From the NCBI GenBank assembly GCA_900555375.1, contig USLC01000047.1, positions 1 to 6,548 of the forward strand: a stretch of 6,548 nucleotides of DNA. Reading direction: 5' to 3'. Positions 1 through 4,922 of this stretch are shown here, piece by piece. Source of the stretch: an uncultured Eubacteriales bacterium. GTDB lineage: Bacteria; Bacillota; Clostridia; Monoglobales; Monoglobaceae. The notes under the pieces were generated by a model. It was not told the DNA's origin. It saw nothing but the letters and a program-made list of their open reading frames with translations, and did not search any database. The position numbers and the translations under genes are program-made. Each line of letters starts with the position of its first letter. Position 1 is the first letter of the stretch.

Positions 1-378
1 TTCTTGATTCCTTTTATTTGGATTTATGACGAGAAATAATATTCCAGGGTCAAGAGTTACTTCATTTGCAATATAGGCTGGAAATGCTAGACTTTTAAGT
101 TGATATTTAATTGTTCCATCATCTGTCTCATTGATTACACTAGTTCCCTTTATTTGAACTATAAAATTTTGTGTGGGTCTTCTGGAAATTCTAGGTTCAG
201 GCACAATTTCAAATGTACCATCAATATTAGGCCATTTATCTCCAAATTCAAATTTGTCAAAAATTTTTCCATCCGAACGCAAATATGCTCCAAGCATCTT
301 AACAGCATTCCGATCATCCTTAGAGCGCTCTGTGTGTGTTTTTATATGTCTTTCTAGTTGCTCTTTAGTAATTGACAT
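1..378 (-). CDS. DUF4365-like protein, N-terminal 126 residues (runs off the left edge)
   Basis: This frame is open from an ATG at 378 down to base 1, so the C-terminus lies outside the window. The start is supported by an AGAAGG ribosome binding site 7 nt upstream; an in-frame GTG at 405 and an ATG at 438 are less well placed. The visible protein has a charged helical start (residues 1-30). A DUF4365-like core follows: IDG (residues 52-54), then VQIKGTS (74-80), then a beta-strand ILFLVINP (113-120) after LDP. Spacing of D53, Q75 and K77 resembles the D...(E/Q)xK catalytic core of PD-(D/E)xK nucleases. DUF4365 proteins are known mainly from accessory and defence-associated regions, and their substrates are not established. 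The gene is divergent from the gene at 569 and AT-rich like it. Assignment to DUF4365 is by recognised motif pattern; nuclease activity is inference. Confidence 0.75.
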   Translation of the reverse strand, partial: MSITKEQLERHIKTHTERSKDDRNAVKMLGAYLRSDGKIFDKFEFGDKWPNIDGTFEIVPEPRISRRPTQNFIVQIKGTSVINETDDGTIKYQLKSLAFPAYIANEVTLDPGILFLVINPNKRNQE

Positions 379-430
379 TTCTTCGCCTTCTTTCTGTTCA
401 CTCACATATAATTTAAAGTATTCTATATGT

Positions 431-459
431 ATTATATCATATAACCATTAATAAATCAA
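431..459 (-). promoter_or_regulatory. Sigma-70/sigma-A promoter for the DUF4365-like gene
   Basis: On the minus strand, TTGATT (459-454) is followed after exactly 17 bp by TATAAT (436-431). The -10 box is preceded by TG plus one base (439-437), which makes it an extended -10. Transcription should begin near 424-425, giving a leader of about 47 nt before the ATG at 378. The -35 box ends one base from the large inverted repeat at 461-507. Confidence 0.75.
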
Positions 460-460
460 C

Positions 461-507
461 AGTTTTGCTACAAAAAGTGAAATTATTTCACTTTTTGTAG
501 CAAAACT
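461..507. repeat. Perfect 47-bp inverted repeat between divergent promoters
   Basis: The 23-bp arms 461-483 and 485-507 are exact reverse complements around a single central base at 484. Each arm also contains a smaller dyad, TTTTG-3 nt-CAAAA (463-475 and 493-505). The element lies between the two -35 boxes, with one base between it and the left box and two bases between it and the right box. It is upstream of both predicted start sites, so it would not be in either transcript. A transcription terminator is therefore unlikely. A shared operator, or a cruciform-forming recombination or replication element, fits better. Which protein binds it cannot be told from the sequence. Confidence 0.9.
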
Positions 508-509
508 TA

Positions 510-538
510 TTGACGATACAAAGGTTTTGTAGTATAAT
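510..538 (+). promoter_or_regulatory. Sigma-70/sigma-A promoter for the PRiA4_ORF3-family gene
   Basis: TTGACG (510-515) and a perfect TATAAT (533-538) are separated by 17 bp, close to the ideal consensus. Transcription should begin near 545, so the leader is only about 24 nt and holds the GGAG ribosome binding site (557-560). A small dyad, TACAAA-3 nt-TTTGTA (517-531), lies between the two boxes. Such an unusually strong promoter next to a large palindrome suggests a gene that is normally repressed. Confidence 0.85.
517..531. promoter_or_regulatory. Candidate secondary operator inside the plus-strand promoter
   Basis: TACAAA and TTTGTA form a 6-bp dyad around GGT in the -35/-10 spacer. The octamer TTTTGTAG at 525-532 repeats the one in the right arm of the large palindrome (493-500). 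The two are 32 bp apart, about three helical turns. The inverted form of the octamer is at 468-475. This fits cooperative binding by a dimeric repressor, but AT-rich DNA yields such short dyads by chance, so confidence is low. Confidence 0.4.
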
Positions 539-568
539 ATATTTAGAAAATAGGTTGGAGAAAGTTTT

Positions 569-1189
569 ATGGCTGATGTTTATAAATTTAGAGTTAAATT
601 ACAGGAATTAGAAAAATATTTATGGCGAGATATTGAGGTTTCATCGCTATCTACTGTGGCAAAGTTAGGTTATGCTATTCTTGGTTCATTTCAGGCACAA
701 GGCAGCCATTTATTTGGTATTACTTATGATTGTTTCAGATATGAATTTGATTATGACGGAGATGTGTCTGACAGTTTGGATGACCATATTGAAAATGTTA
801 TTCCACCCAATGTCTCAAAATTATCTTCATTGAAGTTAAATGTCGGAGATAAGATGGCAATGGAATATGACTACGGTGCAGGGTGGACATTTGATATTGA
901 GCTTTTATCAATATCTCCTATGGTAAAGGGAACAGGAACACATTATCCGTATATCACAGACGGAGCTGGATGGGGTATTATTGAAGATACCTACCCGGGC
1001 GAACTTTTGGATTATATTAAGCAGATTGACGAAACGGGTGTTTTGCCAAAATTTGAACCTCATAGTATGCCTTTTTGCACAGCAAAGTGGGATTACAGAA
1101 GATTTGACATAGAAACTACAAATGCTTTGCTTAAAGGCGACATTCAGCGGTTGCAAGAAGCATACGAGGAATTTGAAGATTGGTATTAA
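569..1189 (+). CDS. PRiA4_ORF3 family protein (plasmid pRiA4b ORF-3-like), 206 aa
   Basis: This protein belongs to the PRiA4_ORF3 (plasmid pRiA4b ORF-3-like) family, a set of small proteins common on plasmids and other mobile DNA. The family has no firmly established biochemical role. Family landmarks are in order: YKFRVKLQELEKYLWRDIEV (5-24), a SHLFGITY strand (46-53), YDYGAGWTFDIEL (100-112), and YPYITDGAGWG (126-136), where related proteins carry a conserved P/C-G-acidic segment. The C-terminal helix, KGDIQRLQEAYEEFED (189-204), is also typical. The length suits a complete member. The ATG at 569 has GGAG 8 nt upstream and a strong promoter at 510-538. No signal peptide or membrane segment is seen, so it is probably cytoplasmic. 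It is divergent from the DUF4365-like gene and shares the palindromic control region with it, which suggests co-regulation. Like its neighbour it is AT-rich relative to the right part of the window, consistent with acquisition by transfer. Confidence 0.85.
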   Translation: MADVYKFRVKLQELEKYLWRDIEVSSLSTVAKLGYAILGSFQAQGSHLFGITYDCFRYEFDYDGDVSDSLDDHIENVIPPNVSKLSSLKLNVGDKMAMEYDYGAGWTFDIELLSISPMVKGTGTHYPYITDGAGWGIIEDTYPGELLDYIKQIDETGVLPKFEPHSMPFCTAKWDYRRFDIETTNALLKGDIQRLQEAYEEFEDWY

Positions 1190-1194
1190 ACACA

Positions 1195-1225
1195 AAAGGC
1201 ACAGAACTAAAAACTCTGTGCCTTT
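1195..1225. terminator. Hairpin terminator between convergent genes
   Basis: The arms AAAGGCACAGA (1195-1205) and TCTGTGCCTTT (1215-1225) form an 11-bp perfect stem around a 9-nt loop. It starts 6 bases after the plus-strand stop codon and 14 bases beyond the minus-strand spoIVA stop. On the minus strand the stem is followed by a T-rich run (TTTTGTGTTT, counting the last stem base), so it works best in that direction. On the plus strand no immediate T run follows, so termination there is probably weaker. Confidence 0.8.
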
Positions 1226-1238
1226 GAAAACCCTTATT

Positions 1239-2480
1239 TTATGCGGCGTTTAAGAACCTCTGTTTGTTACATATCATATGTATTGACGGGGCGGAGGCCT
1301 TAAGCCGTACGCCGAAGCGGCTTCCCTGCTTTACGATTTCGGGTTCTTCAAGCGTCAGTTCGTCAAGAGACGGCGATACAATTCCGTACCCCGTACTGTT
1401 GACCTGCTCAAGCGCCGCCGCTACCTTATCATACTTTTGTTTTATCGCCGAAAGCTCTTGAAGAGTGTTTAAAAGCTGACACTCGTCATTGATATCAAAA
1501 CCGGTTCTCTTCTTCACCGTATCGTAAAACAGACCCTCGTCAACGCTTATGCGGATTTCAGCCGTTCCCTTGCCCGATGAAATCCCTGAGATATTGGCAT
1601 CCTCGATAAAATCGTATTTTTTAAGCTTGTCGGGCAGACTCATAATATCCGAAATCTTTCTCGCACCCTCGAACGATTCAAATACCGCACTGCTGATATC
1701 GCTTTTAAGCGAGTTTTCCGCATCAAGCACGGTTATCCACTCGGGCATAAAGAAGCCGACCTCGCATATGGGAAATTCGTACAAAATACTTTGCATAACC
1801 TCGTCTACATCACTTTTGCTGAGGTTCATACAGTTCAGCGGTATAACCTTAACACCATACTTTTCCGACAAATCCGCCGCATATTGACGGGTTTCCGAAG
1901 AGGCGGGGTGAACCGAATTAAGCACAACAACAAACGGCTTGTTTATCGCCGAAAGCTCTGCAACGACCCGCTCCTCCGCCGGGATATAATCCTCGAGTGA
2001 GATTTCGGTTATGCTTCCGTCGGTTGTGACAACGATGCCGACCGTAGAATGCTCTGATATAACCTTCTCTGTTCCTATCTCCGCCGCCCTCTCAAACGGA
2101 ATCGGCTCGTCTGACCACGGACTTTGAACCATCCTCGGCATATCGTCTTCTATATGACCAAGTGCGCCGTTTACTATATATCCGACGCAGTCAATCATCC
2201 TTACATTAAATGCCGCCGAATCGCCGAGCGATATTTCCACTGCCTCGTTGGGGATAAACTTCGGCTCGGTCGTCATTATTGTTCTGCCGCCCGCGCTTTG
2301 CGGAAGCTCGTCAAGAGCGCGCTCTCTTTTATATTCGTTATCAATGTTGGGTAAAACGAGAAGCTCCATAAACTTCTTGATAAATGTTGACTTTCCCGTT
2401 CTTACCGGACCCACAACTCCTATATAAACATCGCCTTGGGTCCTTTCTGCAATGTCGCGATACACATTATACTCTACCAT
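1239..2480 (-). CDS. spoIVA: Stage IV sporulation protein A, C-terminally truncated (413 aa)
   Basis: SpoIVA is the mother-cell ATPase that polymerises on the forespore surface and forms the basement layer of the spore coat. The N-terminal GTPase-like domain is intact: Walker A GPVRTGKS (24-31, K30), the TTEP motif (70-73), and DCVG (97-100). The middle domain follows, and the frame keeps the family segment QGSRFGVRLKASAPSIHMI up to residue 403 (base 1272). It then continues with CNKQRFLNAA and stops. Family members are about 490 residues, so roughly the last 85-90 residues, needed for polymerisation and localisation, are missing. No other frame downstream resumes them, so this is not a single-base shift. 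The start at 2480 has AAGGAG 8 nt upstream. The gene has its own sigma-E-like promoter and follows the ACT-domain gene. The protein is probably non-functional unless the missing part is restored by DNA excision. Confidence 0.93.
   Translation of the reverse strand: MVEYNVYRDIAERTQGDVYIGVVGPVRTGKSTFIKKFMELLVLPNIDNEYKRERALDELPQSAGGRTIMTTEPKFIPNEAVEISLGDSAAFNVRMIDCVGYIVNGALGHIEDDMPRMVQSPWSDEPIPFERAAEIGTEKVISEHSTVGIVVTTDGSITEISLEDYIPAEERVVAELSAINKPFVVVLNSVHPASSETRQYAADLSEKYGVKVIPLNCMNLSKSDVDEVMQSILYEFPICEVGFFMPEWITVLDAENSLKSDISSAVFESFEGARKISDIMSLPDKLKKYDFIEDANISGISSGKGTAEIRISVDEGLFYDTVKKRTGFDINDECQLLNTLQELSAIKQKYDKVAAALEQVNSTGYGIVSPSLDELTLEEPEIVKQGSRFGVRLKASAPSIHMICNKQRFLNAA
1268..1282. other. 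Junction between spoIVA and AT-rich accessory DNA
   Basis: Protein similarity to SpoIVA stops at base 1272, the last base of codon 403. This point lies inside a perfect 15-bp dyad (TACATAT-C-ATATGTA) centred on 1275. To the left the DNA becomes AT-rich with unrelated genes. This marks the probable edge of an insertion or replacement. Whether the dyad is a recombinase site or chance cannot be decided here, because IHMI codons supply half of it. Confidence 0.5.
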
Positions 2481-2546
2481 AACAAAATCTCCTTACACTA
2501 TTGTACTTTAAATGCAATTTGGTATCTTCGCATCATCATTTGTACA

Positions 2547-2575
2547 ATTTTATGAAGGAGACTTTATAATTATTA
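2547..2575 (-). promoter_or_regulatory. Sigma-E-type promoter of spoIVA
   Basis: On the minus strand, TAATAAT (2575-2569) and CATAAAAT (2554-2547) are 14 bp apart. The Bacillus sigma-E consensus is about KMATATT, 14-15 bp, CATACAHT. The match is 6 of 7 and 7 of 8. The -35 element overlaps the stop codon of the upstream ACT-domain gene. The start site would be near 2540. spoIVA belongs to the mother-cell sigma-E regulon in studied spore formers, so the assignment fits the gene. Confidence 0.65.
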
Positions 2576-3001
2576 CAACTTTTCTATATCAGCCTGGCTC
2601 AAAACTTTTATTCCGCCTTTTTTCAGGGCTTCGTCCGCAAGCTCTTGATTTCCCGTTCGGATTGCTATAACCGAAGCACCGTCAAGCTTTTCGGCAAAAG
2701 CATACATATATTCAATCGAGATATCATTGCTTTTTAAAATCTCAAGCGCACTCATAAGCGCACCCGGCTCATCGGGCACGGCAATCGTTATTATACTGCA
2801 GATTCTTACGATTACGCCCTCATCATTTATAGCCTGCTTTGCCGCCTCCGCATCGCTTACTATCATTCTTGCAACGCCGAACTCGGTCGTATCGGCAAGC
2901 GAAAATGCCTTTATGTCGATATTACCTTTTGCAACAGCCTTAAGCATCTCCATAAGTCTGCCCGGCTTATTCTCAATAAAAACACTGATTTGTTTTACCA
3001 T
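2573..3001 (-). CDS. Tandem ACT-domain protein, 142 aa
   Basis: The protein consists of two ACT domains and little else. The first (about 3-66) has the ligand-loop motif NKPGRL at 11-16. The second (about 70-142) has DEPGAL at 77-82. ACT domains bind amino acids at dimer interfaces, and stand-alone tandem forms like this often sit beside iorAB and paaK genes. It probably senses an aromatic amino acid or its catabolites, or modulates the neighbouring enzymes; no catalytic or DNA-binding part is visible. The start at 3001 is fixed by a near-perfect AAAGGAGG (3016-3009) with a 7-nt spacer. It lies 18 nt after the ligase gene and should be co-transcribed with it. There is no terminator-like hairpin between it and spoIVA, so some operon transcripts may run on into spoIVA. 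Confidence 0.9.
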   Translation of the reverse strand: MVKQISVFIENKPGRLMEMLKAVAKGNIDIKAFSLADTTEFGVARMIVSDAEAAKQAINDEGVIVRICSIITIAVPDEPGALMSALEILKSNDISIEYMYAFAEKLDGASVIAIRTGNQELADEALKKGGIKVLSQADIEKL

Positions 3002-3019
3002 AATCAGCCCTCCTTTAAA

Positions 3020-4327
3020 CTAATCTCTCAAATTTCTGTTATCGATAACACGCTTTGCCTTACCCTCGCTGCGTTCAATTGACTTCGGATTTACAAGGTG
3101 AACTTTTGCGCCGATACCCAAAACGCTTCTTAAATCAGATACAATTTTTCTTTCAACCTTTTCGATAGACTTGATGTCATCGGCGAACAAAGCCTCGCTC
3201 ATCTCAACGTTAATATCAAGCGTGTCCGTGTTGTTCTCTCTGCCGACAACAATCTGATAGTTAGGTGTAACGCCGCGGCTTATTCTTAAAAGAACCTCTT
3301 CTATCTGTGACGGGAAGACGTTAACACCTCTGATTATCAGCATATCATCGCTTCTGCCCGTCGGCTTGTTCATTCTTACAAATGTTCTGCCGCATTCACA
3401 CTGCTCATAATTCAGCGAACATATGTCGCGCGTTCTGTATCTGACAACGGGAAATCCCTCTTTTGTAAGGGTTGTGAAAACAAGCTCGCCCTGCTCGCCC
3501 TCGGGCAAAACCTCTCCTGTATCGGGGTCAATTATCTCAGGAATAAACATATCCTCGTTTACGTGCATACCATTCTGACACGAACATTCATACGCAACGC
3601 CGGGGCCCATTATTTCGGATAATCCGTATACATCATACGCTTTAATCCCGAGCGAATTTTCAATCGCGCAGCGCATATCCTCAGTCCACGGCTCTGCGCC
3701 GAAGATGCCGGCTTTAAGCTTAATCTTATCTCTAAGCCCCGCCTCTTCTATTGCTTCGGCAAGATACATCGCATACGACGGAGTGCAGCACAAAACGGTT
3801 GTGCCGAAGTCAGCCATAGTCTGAATCTGCCGCGCGGTGTTGCCCGATGAGGTCGGAACAACGGTAGCCCCTATTCTGTCAGCTCCGCCGTGTGCGCCGA
3901 GACCGCCCGTAAACAATCCGTATCCGTATGATACCTGAACAATATCTTCATCGGTTGCGCCCGTTGCCGCAAACTGACGCGCCATACAATCGCGCCACAT
4001 ATCAAGGTCGTTTCTTGTATAGCCGACAACAATCTGCTTGCCCGTAGTTCCCGACGAAGCGTGAACTCTTACTATATTCTTAAGCGGCTCTGCAAACAAT
4101 CCGTACGGATAATAATCACGCAAATCCTGCTTGTAAGAAAACGGAAGCTTAGACAAATCGTCTACGCCTTTAATATCCTCGGGCTTTAAGCCCTTTTCGT
4201 TCATACGCTTTCTGAAAAGTTCAACTCTTTCGTACATTCTTTTTACCTGCCGTACGAGACGCTCGCTTTGAAGCTTCTTTATTTCCTCACGCGGCATACA
4301 TTCTGATTCCTTTTGAAAATAACCCAT
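3020..4327 (-). CDS. paaK: Phenylacetate--CoA ligase, 435 aa
   Basis: This is an adenylate-forming enzyme that makes arylacetyl-CoA from an arylacetate, ATP and CoA. Motifs are in the expected order: SSGTTGK (91-97, phosphate loop), YGLSE (234-238), YRTRD (297-301, ATP ribose-binding aspartate), the hinge GRSDDMLIIRGVNVFP (324-339), and the C-terminal EGKAKRV (421-427) with the catalytic lysine region. The length is normal for PaaK. The ATG at 4327 has GGAG 10 nt upstream and gives the usual N-terminus; an internal ATG at residue 11 is possible but less likely. With IorAB the enzyme could hydrolyse arylacetyl-CoA in the energy-yielding direction, forming ATP during fermentation of aromatic amino acids, or it could salvage arylacetates. 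Whether phenylacetate or indoleacetate is preferred cannot be told. It starts 28 nt after iorB within the same operon. Confidence 0.95.
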   Translation of the reverse strand: MGYFQKESECMPREEIKKLQSERLVRQVKRMYERVELFRKRMNEKGLKPEDIKGVDDLSKLPFSYKQDLRDYYPYGLFAEPLKNIVRVHASSGTTGKQIVVGYTRNDLDMWRDCMARQFAATGATDEDIVQVSYGYGLFTGGLGAHGGADRIGATVVPTSSGNTARQIQTMADFGTTVLCCTPSYAMYLAEAIEEAGLRDKIKLKAGIFGAEPWTEDMRCAIENSLGIKAYDVYGLSEIMGPGVAYECSCQNGMHVNEDMFIPEIIDPDTGEVLPEGEQGELVFTTLTKEGFPVVRYRTRDICSLNYEQCECGRTFVRMNKPTGRSDDMLIIRGVNVFPSQIEEVLLRISRGVTPNYQIVVGRENNTDTLDINVEMSEALFADDIKSIEKVERKIVSDLRSVLGIGAKVHLVNPKSIERSEGKAKRVIDNRNLRD

Positions 4328-4355
4328 TTTTACTGCACTCCTAACTGACTATGTT

Positions 4356-4919
4356 TTACTTAAGGTGATAACCCATATCAAACGCTTTAAGGTTTGACTC
4401 TAAAAACTTCTCCGGTGTAGAGGTCTTGATTGTTTCTACCCATCTCTCATAAGGGATATTTGTGTTTTTTGCCATTAAGCCGATAAGCACAACGTTTACC
4501 GCCTTTAAATTTCCGGCTTCCTTGGCATATTTCAGCGCGTCAACCGTTATAAGATTAACCTTATCCGAAAGCTTTTTGCCGATGTCTTCGGGATACTTCA
4601 TCGCCCCCGTTATAACGGGCATAGGATCAATTTCTTGTGTGTTGACCAAAATCTTTCCGCCTTTTTTAAGATAAGGAAGAGCCCTGTATGCTTCAAGCAT
4701 CTCAAATGCAAGAATGATATCCGCCTCGCCCTTTCCGATAATCGGCGAGTACACCTTTTCACCGAACTTAACATATGTAACAACGCTTCCGCCGCGCTGG
4801 CTCATTCCGTGAACTTCAGACACTTTTACGTCATAGCCCTCGCTTATAACAGTATTGCCGAGGATCCGGCTTGCAAGCAGGGTTCCCTGTCCGCCGACTC
4901 CGACTATCATAATATTCAC
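4356..4919 (-). CDS. iorB: Indolepyruvate oxidoreductase subunit beta, 187 aa
   Basis: This is the gamma-type (KorC/PorC-like) subunit of the ferredoxin-dependent indolepyruvate oxidoreductase, which converts aryl pyruvates and CoA to arylacetyl-CoA, CO2 and reduced ferredoxin. It shows the N-terminal GVGGQG loop (7-12) and EVHGMSQRGGSVV (35-47), both hallmarks of the subunit. The length is typical. The start is a GTG at 4919: the run AAGGGGG (4934-4928) lies 8 nt before it, whereas the next ATG at 4910 would have a 17-nt spacer. That binding site is inside the last codons of iorA, with only 3 nt between the genes, so translation is probably coupled. The enzyme is cytoplasmic and works as a complex with IorA. 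Confidence 0.95.
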   Translation of the reverse strand: MNIMIVGVGGQGTLLASRILGNTVISEGYDVKVSEVHGMSQRGGSVVTYVKFGEKVYSPIIGKGEADIILAFEMLEAYRALPYLKKGGKILVNTQEIDPMPVITGAMKYPEDIGKKLSDKVNLITVDALKYAKEAGNLKAVNVVLIGLMAKNTNIPYERWVETIKTSTPEKFLESNLKAFDMGYHLK

Positions 4920-4922
4920 AGC

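Noticed and set aside
100..451. Plus-strand open frames of 85 and 92 codons
   Set aside because: They lie opposite the DUF4365-like gene, have no ribosome binding site or family resemblance, and the minus-strand reading shows clear motifs.
461..507. Large palindrome read as a rho-independent terminator
   Set aside because: It is upstream of both divergent promoters and has no T run after either arm, so neither adjacent gene could use it for termination.
908..1195. Minus-strand 95-codon frame, considered as the displaced C-terminus of SpoIVA
   Set aside because: Its translation shows no SpoIVA-like segment, and it is the shadow of the PRiA4_ORF3 gene.
1239..1275. SpoIVA truncation explained by a single-base frameshift
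   Set aside because: All three frames downstream were read and none resumes the expected C-terminal domain; the DNA itself is unrelated.
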